A stretch of DNA of 35,381 bases, taken from Legionella sp. Its GTDB lineage: Bacteria; Pseudomonadota; Gammaproteobacteria; Legionellales; Legionellaceae. Positions 15,998 through 24,099 of this stretch are shown here, piece by piece (the first letter of the stretch is position 1; every line of letters begins with the position of its first letter). The DNA lies in NCBI GenBank assembly GCA_013697625.1, contig JACCWN010000136.1, positions 1 through 35,381 of the forward strand. Direction: 5' to 3'. A program made the position numbers and the translations under genes. The notes under the pieces are model-generated. The model searched no databases. It was not told the DNA's origin and was given only the letters and a program-made list of their open reading frames with translations.

Positions 15998-17116
15998 TTA
16001 TGCGTAGGTGTGGTAATAGCCAGTTTTATGGCCAACGGGGGTGGGTAAATCAGCAACATCTATGGTTTTCATAGCGATATCCATTTGTTTGTTGCCTCTT
16101 TGTATGGACAAATTAATTTTTTCACCTATTTTGATTTTCTTAAGAAAATTGTAAAAATCATTATAATCAACCAGGTGATGCCCATTAACTGCCATTATTA
16201 TATCTCCACGTACCCGACGTCCTCTTGAATCTTTATGTGTACCTTGCAGTTTGGCAGAAGCTGCAGGAGAATTGGGTACTACATCTGCAATCAATATGCC
16301 TTCTCTTACACCCATTTTATCTGCATCTTTTTGTGACACTTGATGAATACCTATACCAGATAAGGTGACACGTCCCTTTTTGATTATCTGATTTACTACA
16401 AGTTTTACATCATCAGCAGGTATAGCAAAGCCAATCCCTGAAGATGCGCCAGAGCGTGAAAAAATGGTGGTGTTAATGCCTATCAATTCACCTGCACTAC
16501 TTAATAAAGGTCCGCCTGAATTGCCTGGATTGATAGCTGCATCTGTTTGAATCATATTAGGAATAGTTACACCACCTATACCAGGAACGTCTCTACCTAA
16601 AGCTGAGATAATCCCTTTGGACATACTGTGATCTAATCCAAAAGGATTGCCTATTGCAATGGTTTTTTGGCCAACAATCAGGTCTTGTAACCGAACGAAA
16701 TTAAAGGGTTGATAAGCTCTTAAGTATTTTATGGCCTCAGGAGAGTTTACTTTAAGAACAGCGAGATCCATGCGAGGCTCCTTACCTACCACCTTTGCAG
16801 ACATTTTCATCTTATCTATGGTAACTTCCAAGTTTTGCGACTCTTCAATTACATGATAATTTGTAACTATATACCCTTGGTCATTCCAAATAATACCTGT
16901 ACCAGCGCCATCTGGAACTTGACTTTTTTTGTGTAAAATACGATCCACCACAGTGGTCAGGCGACTAACAAACACTACTTTTGGCGCCGACTTTTGAAAT
17001 ACATCAATAGAATTTCGTTCATCAGGAAGTAGATTTTGCAAGTTTTCACTAAATCCTTGACTTGATTGAGCAAGACCTATAGCCAATACCACAAATAACA
17101 AACTTTGTTTCTTCAT
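15998..17116 (-). CDS. HtrA/Deg-family periplasmic serine protease
   Basis: Periplasmic quality-control protease. From the preferred ATG at 17116 it has 372 residues, with a signal peptide at about 1-22. The trypsin-like domain has His88 (TNYHVI), Asp117 (RMDLAVL) and Ser200 (GNSGGPLL), all intact. One PDZ domain follows (about 250-350). A single PDZ makes it more like DegS or plant Deg1 than the two-PDZ DegP. The short tail after the PDZ is unremarkable. The start at 17116 has AGGGG 8 bases upstream; a GTG three codons earlier is the alternative. Divergent from mutY. Confidence 0.92.
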   Translation of the reverse strand: MKKQSLLFVVLAIGLAQSSQGFSENLQNLLPDERNSIDVFQKSAPKVVFVSRLTTVVDRILHKKSQVPDGAGTGIIWNDQGYIVTNYHVIEESQNLEVTIDKMKMSAKVVGKEPRMDLAVLKVNSPEAIKYLRAYQPFNFVRLQDLIVGQKTIAIGNPFGLDHSMSKGIISALGRDVPGIGGVTIPNMIQTDAAINPGNSGGPLLSSAGELIGINTTIFSRSGASSGIGFAIPADDVKLVVNQIIKKGRVTLSGIGIHQVSQKDADKMGVREGILIADVVPNSPAASAKLQGTHKDSRGRRVRGDIIMAVNGHHLVDYNDFYNFLKKIKIGEKINLSIQRGNKQMDIAMKTIDVADLPTPVGHKTGYYHTYA

Positions 17117-17229
17117 TAAATACACCCCTGCTTTTTAAAAAACTAAATACGAAACATAATGTAACATATATATACATTAAAGTCACGTAAAATCACGAAA
17201 GAATACTTTTTGTTCATAACTGGATACAA

Positions 17230-17241
17230 AAGGCGCGCCTT
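17230..17241. promoter_or_regulatory. 12-base perfect GC-rich palindrome between divergent genes
   Basis: AAGGCGCGCCTT reads the same on both strands and stands out in an AT-rich gap between the divergent HtrA-like and mutY genes, about 70 bases before mutY. It could be an operator half-site pair or chance. No regulator gene lies alongside. Confidence 0.25.
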
Positions 17242-17310
17242 AAATTGTTTCCCTGTATGATATTTTTTCTTTAAAATACGCCTAACTAAGTTGGAGTTAG
17301 AAAGGGAGAA

Positions 17311-18411
17311 ATGACAGTGTATGAGCCTACCCTATATGAATATTTCAGTAAGGCTGTTTTATCTTGGTATGAGGTGCATGGTCGCAAACAGTTACCTTGG
17401 AAACTTCCAGATCCTTACAAAATATGGGTCTCTGAGATTATGCTGCAACAAACCCAAGTGCAAACAGTCATTGGCTATTTCAATAGATTTATGGATAATT
17501 TCCCAACCATTCATGACTTAGCAAGCGCTCCGGAAGATGGGGTATTGGCTTTGTGGTCTGGATTGGGATATTACAGTCGAGCCAGAAATTTGCACAAAAC
17601 CGCCAGTTTAATATCAGCCAACTACAAAGGCATTTTTCCAAGTAGTCTGCCTCTGTTATTAGCCTTACCCGGTATTGGACCATCCACGGCTGCAGCGATT
17701 TTATCTTTGGCTTTTAATCAAGCTACGCCTATTTTAGATGGTAATGTGAAACGTGTTTTAGCTCGTTTTTTTATGATTTCCGGTAGCACAGACAAAGCTG
17801 ACACGCTGAAAAAATTATGGGACTGTGCCCATGCTTGTATGCCTTCAACCCAATGTGCCAATTATACGCAAGCAATCATGGATTTGGGCGCTTTATGCTG
17901 CACATTAAATAAGCCTGATTGTGAGAACTGTCCTTTACAATTGCATTGCTTGGCCTTCAAAAATCAAGAACAAGCCAATTATCCAAATAAAAAAATAAAA
18001 AAACCAAAGCCCAAACGCAGCCAGCAGTTTTTAGTACTTGTGAATGATAAAGAATGTATCTATTTAGAAAAAAGGCAAGCCAAAGGCATTTGGGGTGGAT
18101 TGTGGTGTTTGCCCACACTGGAGATGGAGGATTGTGCGCTTCAATATATTAAAAATGAATATGGTTTAAAAGGAGAGATGCCTAGGCCTATCATACAATT
18201 TACCCATCATTTTACTCATTTCAGTTTGAACATCAAGGCACTAGCAATTAAATCTAAGCCCTCAGAGCCACCAACTGTTCAACCAATAGGCCGCTGGTTT
18301 GCAAATGATGAGTTGCAAACAGTGGGCATTGCACGTCCAACCCAGATCATCCTATGTCATTATGATGCATTATTTGAAGTGCCGCAACAGCATCAGGCTG
18401 GCCAGCCTTAG
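17311..18411 (+). CDS. mutY: A/G-specific adenine DNA glycosylase MutY
   Basis: Removes adenine mispaired with 8-oxoguanine. The glycosylase domain holds the catalytic Glu42 (SEIMLQQTQV), the helix-hairpin-helix LPGIGPSTAAAI with Asp143 (ILDGNVKRV), and the iron-sulfur cluster C197-x6-C204-x2-C207-x5-C213. The C-terminal Nudix-like 8-oxoG recognition domain covers about 230-350. At 366 residues it is of normal length. The ATG lies only 2 bases after GGGAG; the GTG two codons later has better spacing and may be used. The last 65 bases overlap the convergent Sel1-repeat gene. Confidence 0.96.
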   Translation: MTVYEPTLYEYFSKAVLSWYEVHGRKQLPWKLPDPYKIWVSEIMLQQTQVQTVIGYFNRFMDNFPTIHDLASAPEDGVLALWSGLGYYSRARNLHKTASLISANYKGIFPSSLPLLLALPGIGPSTAAAILSLAFNQATPILDGNVKRVLARFFMISGSTDKADTLKKLWDCAHACMPSTQCANYTQAIMDLGALCCTLNKPDCENCPLQLHCLAFKNQEQANYPNKKIKKPKPKRSQQFLVLVNDKECIYLEKRQAKGIWGGLWCLPTLEMEDCALQYIKNEYGLKGEMPRPIIQFTHHFTHFSLNIKALAIKSKPSEPPTVQPIGRWFANDELQTVGIARPTQIILCHYDALFEVPQQHQAGQP

Positions 18412-18670
18412 CGGCGCTATCAATCCAATACCAGGCCTTTTCGCGATCTTCAACAACACCTTGACCGTAATAATACATATAACCAACCGCATATTCTGCA
18501 TCCACATGACCATTTTCAGCTTCAGGTTTCAATCTTATAAATGCACGACGATAGTCTCGCACCTTAAAGCTTTCAATGCCCTCTTCCAAATTGACATGGT
18601 GTAGGGCACAACCTGAAAGTAGTAGGATACAAAAATTAAAAATTAATATTGAACGAGTTATCCCTTTCAT
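18347..18670 (-). CDS. Sel1-repeat lipoprotein
   Basis: The 107-residue protein begins with a lipoprotein signal (LLSGC, lipidated Cys21). Two Sel1-like alpha-helical repeats follow: about 30-60 (RDYRRAFIRLKPEAENGHVD) and about 61-97 (AEYAVGYMYYYGQGVVEDREKAWYWIDSAAKAGQ). Such repeats mediate protein contacts, often in envelope and secretion contexts. Its start overlaps the gspC stop by 4 bases, so the two are cotranscribed. A role supporting type II secretion is an inference from this coupling alone. Its 3' end lies antisense to the end of mutY. Confidence 0.82.
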   Translation of the reverse strand: MKGITRSILIFNFCILLLSGCALHHVNLEEGIESFKVRDYRRAFIRLKPEAENGHVDAEYAVGYMYYYGQGVVEDREKAWYWIDSAAKAGQPDAVAALQIMHHNDIG

Positions 18671-19209
18671 TGGCTTTCTTCCTCTTTTAAAGGCTTTGAA
18701 ACAGGCTCAAAGAGTAATTCATCTTTAGGCAAGGTAATACTTTCTAACTTCCCTTCGTGCTCCACTAGGATGCCTTGTGAAGTGATGCGTTTTAATAACA
18801 CCCCGCCCGGCAAAGTGTCACCTAACTTATAATTTTTTTCTGTACCGCCAGCAGAACGAATGATCACTTGTGAGTCTGCTACTTTATTTGCTAATAGAAT
18901 ACCAACTAAAGTCAAATCTAGCATTGATTTTTTTATAATTACTTCATTTACGTTTTCTGGAACATACACTCCAAATAAGGAGGAATTTTTGAGATAATCT
19001 GTAGACTCTTTTTTAACAGGCCTTTGCGTATTTTGGCTAACAGGTGTTAAAAGTGCAGCATTTTCATTTGCAAAAAAGTAACTGGCTAATTGATATAAAA
19101 TTAAAATTAAAAACAGTAAAATCAAAACTGTGCTAGTTCGTCCTGCATACTTTGTAGAAAACATCAATTGAGGATCAAATTTCATATACTTAAAACCTAT
19201 GTAATTCAT
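18667..19209 (-). CDS. gspC: type II secretion protein C, PDZ-less
   Basis: Inner-membrane component that links the type II secretion platform to the secretin. The protein has up to 180 residues: a short cytoplasmic part, one membrane helix (about 26-46), a Pro/Gln-rich linker, then the homology region. That region has SSLFGVYVPEN, LDLTLVGILLA, SQVIIRS and YKLGDTLPGGVLLKRIT. The chain ends soon after, without the PDZ or coiled-coil domain of many GspC proteins; short GspC forms are known, including in Legionella. The start is uncertain: ATG at 19209, or ATG at 19185 (MKFDPQLMF), which has AGG 10 bases upstream. The other gsp genes are not in the window. Confidence 0.8.
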   Translation of the reverse strand: MNYIGFKYMKFDPQLMFSTKYAGRTSTVLILLFLILILYQLASYFFANENAALLTPVSQNTQRPVKKESTDYLKNSSLFGVYVPENVNEVIIKKSMLDLTLVGILLANKVADSQVIIRSAGGTEKNYKLGDTLPGGVLLKRITSQGILVEHEGKLESITLPKDELLFEPVSKPLKEEESQ

Positions 19210-19228
19210 TTAATGAATCAGGTTTTAA
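19190..19228 (-). promoter_or_regulatory. hairpin over the gspC translation start region
   Basis: Arms TTAAAACCT and AGGTTTTAA (19190-19198 and 19220-19228) enclose a second pair ATTCAT/ATGAAT (19204-19209 and 19213-19218). In the minus-strand transcript the 3' arm contains the AGG that would serve the ATG at 19185, and the inner stem contains the ATG at 19209. A folded leader would hide both starts. The -10 candidate at 19229-19234 would place the transcription start inside the 5' arm, which weakens the idea unless another promoter is used. Confidence 0.35.
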
Positions 19229-19262
19229 ATCATAACATTACACGTATGTTGGGTATATACCC
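19229..19262 (-). promoter_or_regulatory. candidate gspC promoter with palindrome
   Basis: On the minus strand a TATGAT -10 (19229-19234) lies 17 bases from a poor -35. That -35 falls within GGGTATATACCC (19251-19262), a perfect 12-base palindrome that could be an operator. The hexamers are only partly convincing. Confidence 0.3.
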
Positions 19263-19292
19263 TTGAGAATTAGGAACAGTACCAAATGCCCC

Positions 19293-19373
19293 GTCATCCT
19301 GAACATAGTGAATGATCTCCAGACCCTGACTCAATCCTACATTCGGAAAATCCCTCGCTTCGCTAGGGAAGAG
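19293..19373. repeat. dispersed palindromic repeat, degenerate copy
   Basis: The left part reads GTCATCCTGAACATAGTGAA and continues to ATGATCTC; the right part contains AATCCCTCGCTTCGCTAGGG. The right part aligns with the element at 12041-12071 (TCCCTCGCTTC, then GGGA.GAGG), so it is the same family with a decayed centre. It lies in the 390-base gap between gspC and the methyltransferase gene. The rest of that gap holds only candidate promoters. Confidence 0.5.
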
Positions 19374-19536
19374 GTGGGGAGTTACAATTTAATTATCATT
19401 AATTACTGTTGGCTTCTGATAGTTACCGCCCTATTAGTCATCTATTGTAAGTTTCTCCTATTGTACATAATAAAAACGATGTTTTAAAAAAAAACACTTA
19501 TCCTCGATTTGATCTATTATTAGTTAGGAAGAACAT

Positions 19537-19564
19537 TTAATAGATCTATACATATGAGTATACT
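19537..19564 (+). promoter_or_regulatory. candidate promoter of the methyltransferase-TPR gene
   Basis: TTAATA (19537-19542) and TATACT (19559-19564) are separated by 16 bases, about 36 bases before the start codon. The -10 is a 5-of-6 match; the -35 is weak. Confidence 0.35.
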
Positions 19565-19599
19565 ACTTCTTTTTAAAACTTAGAGAGGTCCAAACCAGA

Positions 19600-21180
19600 A
19601 TGAATACAAACTCTACGAATAAAAAGGTAATCATCGAACAAGATCAGCGTCTCTCTGAGTCAAAAATATGGCACATGCAGCGCGAATATTTTGATAAAGA
19701 AGGGATCCAAGCTTGGGTTCGTCAAGTCCCCTTTTATATCACTTCCAATCCGTTCATAGCTTATACTTATGCAAAAATGATGCTTGTATTTATGATTGAT
19801 TGGACTAAAAATAACCCCAAAGCAGCAGGTCACCCTTTTTATATACTGGAACTTGGAACCGGCTCAGGACGATTTAGTTATTATTTTGTAAAAACGCTGT
19901 GTGGGCTATTACAAAGGCTAAACAGAGAAGACATTAAAATATGCTATGTCATGAGCGACTTTACCAAAAATAACATACAGTATTGGGAAACTCACCCAGC
20001 TTTAAAACCTTACATTGAAAAAGGGGTTATAGACTTTGCCCTATATAATATGGAAGAAAAAGAACCCATCCATTTAACAAAAAAAGATATCTGCCTGGAT
20101 GAAAAAACTTTGGTTAACCCTTTAACGGTTTTTGCAAATTATATTTTTGACACCATTACCCAAGATGCCTTTTCTGTTCGAGATGGCAAATTAAATGAGC
20201 TGTTATTGACTCTCACAGCTGATAAAACCAACATGAAAGATGGTGAGCCCATCAATATGGAAGAAATTGCTGTAGATTTTAATTCACATGAAATCAAAGA
20301 AGGGTATTATGAAGATGCTGTTCTAAATTCAATTTTAGAGGAGTATAAACAAAAATTACATGAAAGTAGTTTTTTATTTCCCATAGGCTCTTTCCGTGCA
20401 ATTCAATATCTTAAAAAAATTTCCAAAAATAAATTACTCATAATCTCTACAGACAAAGGGTATAACACCCTTGAATCTCTGGATTATTTAAACAATCCTT
20501 CTATTTTGTTTCATGGTAGTTTCTCATTAATGGTTAATTTTCACGCACTTGCACAATATTTTAAAAACACAGGTGGCGATGCCGCTTTACAGCAGCCGCG
20601 AAAGGGCATTAAAACCGCAGCTTTTTCCAGTGGATTTAAACTCAGTGATTTACCGCAAATGCGGCTGGCCATTGATGAGACCATCGATGGTTTAAGCCCT
20701 GGGGATTATTTTATATTACATACGCGCATCAGTGAATCATTCCAAGATTGTAGCTTGCCTGTCCTTGCAGCCCACATGCAGCTTACACATTGGGATCCGC
20801 ATATGTATTTGAAGTTAACCAATCACATCATTTCTAAAATTGAAAAAGAAGATGCGGAAACCATTCAATTCTTAGCGCACAATATGCCCAAACTTGCGGA
20901 AAATTATTATTATATGCCCCAAACACAATGTATCTTATTTGACATAGGTATATTTTTCCATGCCATCAAACACTATCAGGAAGCAGCCAATTATTATGAA
21001 CAATCAAAGCCTTACATTGGTGAACAATTTAATCTGTATTATAATTTGGCCCTATGCCAACATCATTTAGAAAATAACACGACAGCTTTAGAAAATTTCA
21101 AAAAGGCCCTTGAAATCAACAAGGATGCCCAAGAAGCCCAACAATGGATTAGTTACCTTGAGAACCAAACTGATTTGTAG
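19600..21180 (+). CDS. SAM-dependent methyltransferase with C-terminal TPR repeats
   Basis: A 526-residue cytoplasmic protein without signal peptide. The N-terminal half has a class I methyltransferase glycine motif (LELGTGSGRF, 83-92) after FYITSNPFIAYTYAKMM. Its layout, with ANYIFDTITQDAFSVRDGKL and a late GSFSLMVNFHALAQYF, recalls the MidA/NDUFAF7 arginine-methyltransferase family (COG1565), here divergent. The last 80 residues form about two TPR units (IFFHAIKHYQEAANYYEQ and YYNLALCQHHLENNTTALEN). TPRs would recruit a protein substrate, so a protein methyltransferase is inferred; the target is unknown. The ribosome site is GAGAGG, 11 bases upstream. Its stop codon lies inside a long perfect hairpin. 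Confidence 0.72.
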   Translation: MNTNSTNKKVIIEQDQRLSESKIWHMQREYFDKEGIQAWVRQVPFYITSNPFIAYTYAKMMLVFMIDWTKNNPKAAGHPFYILELGTGSGRFSYYFVKTLCGLLQRLNREDIKICYVMSDFTKNNIQYWETHPALKPYIEKGVIDFALYNMEEKEPIHLTKKDICLDEKTLVNPLTVFANYIFDTITQDAFSVRDGKLNELLLTLTADKTNMKDGEPINMEEIAVDFNSHEIKEGYYEDAVLNSILEEYKQKLHESSFLFPIGSFRAIQYLKKISKNKLLIISTDKGYNTLESLDYLNNPSILFHGSFSLMVNFHALAQYFKNTGGDAALQQPRKGIKTAAFSSGFKLSDLPQMRLAIDETIDGLSPGDYFILHTRISESFQDCSLPVLAAHMQLTHWDPHMYLKLTNHIISKIEKEDAETIQFLAHNMPKLAENYYYMPQTQCILFDIGIFFHAIKHYQEAANYYEQSKPYIGEQFNLYYNLALCQHHLENNTTALENFKKALEINKDAQEAQQWISYLENQTDL

Positions 21181-21224
21181 TTTAGTTATAGATTATTTAC
21201 TAAAATAATCTATAACTAAACTAC
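21177..21224 (+). terminator. 22-bp perfect hairpin over the methyltransferase stop codon
   Basis: Bases 21177-21198 pair perfectly with 21203-21224 around a 4-base loop. The left arm begins with the GTAG that includes the stop codon. The stem has only four G-C pairs and no T tract follows, so it is not a textbook terminator. A second small hairpin (AGATT/AATCT) follows at about 21252-21266 near the end of maiA. The pair may act as a bidirectional transcript end, an RNase III site or a mobile-element scar. Confidence 0.5.
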
Positions 21225-21264
21225 TAGAATTATGCTGCTAGAACAACCTATAGATTATATAAAT

Positions 21265-21897
21265 CTATTTAGTTGGGCTTGCAGCCTTAAAAGCTTCTTG
21301 TTCTAAACAATAGGTATTAATTTCTTGTATAAGGGGATATGGTTTGAGAGAAAAATCAAATCTTTTGGCATTATATACCTGCGGTATCAAACAGACATCA
21401 GCCAAGCCTATCTCACTACCGCTGCAAACTGGGGCTGTTCTTTTGAAAGTATGCAATTGGCTTTCAAAAGCATCAAATCCTAATTTTAACCAATGATGAT
21501 ACCAGTCCATAATATCCTCTTCCCCTGCCTCAAATTGCATTTTTAGCCTGTTGAGTACTCTTAAGTTATTGAGAGGATGGATATCGCACAGTATTAATAA
21601 AGCCTGAGCTCTGATTTTGGCTCTAAGGGTGGTATCTTTTGGCAGTAAAGGCTTGAGTGGAAAAGTTTCATCTAAATACTCTAAAATGGCTAAAGATTGG
21701 GTTAGAACATTGCCTTGACATTCAAGACTAGGTACCAAACCTTGAGGGTTGATTTGTAGATATTCAGGACTGTGTTGCTGGCCACCTTGGTTGACCAAAT
21801 GTATTTCAACTGATTCATAAGGTAGTTGTTTGTGATTTAAAGCAATCCGTACTCTATAACAGGCAGTGGAACGAAAATAATCATACAGTTTCATCAT
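21265..21897 (-). CDS. maiA: maleylacetoacetate isomerase
   Basis: Zeta-class glutathione transferase that isomerises maleylacetoacetate to fumarylacetoacetate in tyrosine breakdown. It has 210 residues, the normal length. The glutathione-site start is YFRSTACYRVRIAL (7-20), with Ser10 and Cys13 in the positions of the family's Ser-Ser-Cys active site. NPQGLVPSLE and LTQSLAILEYLDE form the rest of the glutathione site. It overlaps fahA by 17 bases and is the last gene of the hppD-fahA-maiA run. Confidence 0.93.
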   Translation of the reverse strand: MMKLYDYFRSTACYRVRIALNHKQLPYESVEIHLVNQGGQQHSPEYLQINPQGLVPSLECQGNVLTQSLAILEYLDETFPLKPLLPKDTTLRAKIRAQALLILCDIHPLNNLRVLNRLKMQFEAGEEDIMDWYHHWLKLGFDAFESQLHTFKRTAPVCSGSEIGLADVCLIPQVYNAKRFDFSLKPYPLIQEINTYCLEQEAFKAASPTK

Positions 21898-22879
21898 AAT
21901 AAGTAACTTCCTGATTTATTGCACCAAAAATAGTATTTTTATCATCATCAAACATCTCAATATGTATGGTATCACCAAAACGCATAAAGGGTGTAGTTGC
22001 TTGGCCTTGGTTTAGGATTTCTAGCATTCTTTTCTCTACTATACAAGACGAGCCCTTGCTGCGATCTGTATTAGACACCGTTCCAGAACCAATAATAGAG
22101 CCTGCACATAGCATCCTGGTTTTAGCAGCATGACTTATAAGTTTTGGAAAAGAAAAAATCATATCAATGCCAGCATTGGGTTGGCCAAATAAATGACCAT
22201 TCAAATAACTGCATAAGGGTAAATGCAGACGTTTTCCATCCCAGTGAGCACCTAATTCATCAGGTGTAACTGCCACAGGGGAAAAACTGCTTGCAGGTTT
22301 AGATTGGAAAAAACCAAAGCCCTTGGCAAGCTCATCTGGAATTAAGTGACGTAAGGAGACATCATTCACAAGCATGAGCAGCTGAATATGTTTTTCAGCT
22401 TCAATGGCGGATACACCCATAGGAACATCGTCAGTGATGACGGCAATTTCTGCTTCAAAATCAATACCAAAAGCTTCATCTTTTACAACAATAGCATCCT
22501 TTGGTCCTAGAAACGCATCTGAACCACCTTGATACATCAAAGGCTGGGTCCAAAAATTTTCAGGCATGCTTGCCCCTCGAGCTTTGCGAACCAATTCGAT
22601 ATGATTGACATAGGCGCTACCGTCCGCCCATTGAAAAGCTCGAGGCAAAGGTGCTGCGCACTCAGATGTATTAAAATCAAAACTATCTGCTTTAAGGGAC
22701 TCTTTGTTAAGCTGCATATAGACACTTTGTAATTTTTGAGCGCTTTCTTTCCAGTTATCTAAAGCCTGTTGCAAAGTTGCGGCTATCTCTGGGACTAGAG
22801 CTGCACGGGTCAAGGCTCTATTGACAACACACAATGCACCATCACGTGACCTGGTTGATTTTAATGTGGCAAGTTTCAT
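21881..22879 (-). CDS. fahA: fumarylacetoacetase
   Basis: Last step of tyrosine degradation: splits fumarylacetoacetate to fumarate and acetoacetate. It has 332 residues, as in the bacterial two-domain form. Metal-site residues of the FAH fold are visible in GIDFEAEIAV (Glu142, Glu144) and VNDVS (Asp173), followed by FFQSKPASSFSP. GSGTVSN lies near the C-terminus. The ATG has AAGGA 7 bases upstream, 10 bases after hppD. Other FAH-family activities cannot be excluded, but its position between hppD and maiA makes this assignment strong. Confidence 0.92.
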   Translation of the reverse strand: MKLATLKSTRSRDGALCVVNRALTRAALVPEIAATLQQALDNWKESAQKLQSVYMQLNKESLKADSFDFNTSECAAPLPRAFQWADGSAYVNHIELVRKARGASMPENFWTQPLMYQGGSDAFLGPKDAIVVKDEAFGIDFEAEIAVITDDVPMGVSAIEAEKHIQLLMLVNDVSLRHLIPDELAKGFGFFQSKPASSFSPVAVTPDELGAHWDGKRLHLPLCSYLNGHLFGQPNAGIDMIFSFPKLISHAAKTRMLCAGSIIGSGTVSNTDRSKGSSCIVEKRMLEILNQGQATTPFMRFGDTIHIEMFDDDKNTIFGAINQEVTYYDETV

Positions 22880-22889
22880 CTGCTTTTCC

Positions 22890-23927
22890 TTATCTTAGAC
22901 TGCCGCGCTTCATTTGATCACGTTCTATTGCTTCAAATAAAGCTTGAAAATTCCCTTCTCCAAAACCCTCATTGCCTTTACGTTGGATGATCTCAAAAAA
23001 TACAGGACCAAAGATATTTTCTGTAAAAATCTGCAATAACAAACCATGCTTAAGATCAAGTTCACCATCCATAAGAATTCTTAGATTACGAAGATGTTCT
23101 AAGGGTTCTTGATGCCAAGGCAAACGTTTTTCTAACAGATCATAATAGGTGTCTGGAACATCTAAAAATTTAACTTGTTGTTGTCTTAAAGTTGAAATAG
23201 TTTCATAGATATTGTCTGTACTCAATGCCATGTGTTGGATACCTTCGCCTTGATATTCATGAAGAAATTCTTCAATTTGCGATAGGTCGTCTTTGGATTC
23301 GTTTAAAGGTATCTTTATTTTGCCACAGGGACTGGACAAGGCGCGACTGAGTAGACCAGTCATTTTACCTTCAATATTAAAAAATCGAATTTCTTTAAAA
23401 TTAAATATGGTTTCATAAAATCCTGCCCATTTATCCATATTGCCACGAAATACATTGTGTGTGAGATGATCGATTTCTTTCAAACCAGCACCTGATAAGT
23501 CCATATCTGAATTTATCTTCCACAGTTGTGAAAAGGGTTGGTGTTGTTCATCCACGAAATAAATCACAGACCCGCCTATGCCAGAAATAGCAGGTAAGTC
23601 GTGGCAGACATGATGTGCATCTTCAAATACGGTTGCACCACGTTCTACTGCATAACTAAATGCAGCTTTGGCATTTTTTGTTCTAAAACCCATGGCACAA
23701 GCCCCGGCTCCATGCGTTTGAGCATGCCTATGCGCTTGACAATCCTGGGCTGCATTGAGGATGAATTGTATGTTTCCTTGTTTATAAAGGCAGATGTCAC
23801 AATATCCATGTTTTGCCACGACTTGAAATCCCAATTGGATAAATTGATTGTGCAGAAATTTTTTATCTGGACCTGAAAATTCAAGAAAAGCAAATCCATC
23901 TAATCCACAAGGATTGTCTTGTTGCAT
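22890..23927 (-). CDS. hppD: 4-hydroxyphenylpyruvate dioxygenase (legiolysin-like)
   Basis: Converts 4-hydroxyphenylpyruvate to homogentisate with O2 and ferrous iron. I chose the ATG at 23927 (345 residues) because AAGGAG lies 7 bases upstream and MQQDNPCGLDGFAFLEF is the family start; a longer in-frame extension has no support. The iron ligands are His154 (EIDHLTHNV), His232 (GIQHMALS) and Glu312 (FFEIIQRKG), in two vicinal-oxygen-chelate domains. The closest well-known relative by length and N-terminus is the Legionella enzyme called legiolysin (Lly). First gene of hppD-fahA-maiA; homogentisate dioxygenase is not present. Confidence 0.95.
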   Translation of the reverse strand: MQQDNPCGLDGFAFLEFSGPDKKFLHNQFIQLGFQVVAKHGYCDICLYKQGNIQFILNAAQDCQAHRHAQTHGAGACAMGFRTKNAKAAFSYAVERGATVFEDAHHVCHDLPAISGIGGSVIYFVDEQHQPFSQLWKINSDMDLSGAGLKEIDHLTHNVFRGNMDKWAGFYETIFNFKEIRFFNIEGKMTGLLSRALSSPCGKIKIPLNESKDDLSQIEEFLHEYQGEGIQHMALSTDNIYETISTLRQQQVKFLDVPDTYYDLLEKRLPWHQEPLEHLRNLRILMDGELDLKHGLLLQIFTENIFGPVFFEIIQRKGNEGFGEGNFQALFEAIERDQMKRGSLR

Positions 23928-24022
23928 TACTGATCTCCTTAATTTGTAAATTTCGCCTTGGTTCACATATTTTAATAGTAGTTTCTTTGATAAGACACCA
24001 TATATATATAATAGCATCTTCT

Positions 24023-24043
24023 AGAGACTGGGATGACGCGAGG
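24023..24043. repeat. fragment of the dispersed palindromic repeat
   Basis: GAGACTGGGATGACGCGAGG contains GGGATGAC and GCGAGG, which match the outer ends of the element at 11988-12071. Only about 20 bases are recognisable. It lies between the O-methyltransferase and hppD genes. Confidence 0.35.
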
Positions 24044-24099
24044 AATTACGTTCTAATGACAGGATCTGACTATTTAATGAATATCAATCCACCTGTGTA

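Noticed and set aside
23928..24017. 30-codon N-terminal extension of HppD
   Set aside because: Family proteins start at the internal methionine, which has an ideal AAGGAG site.
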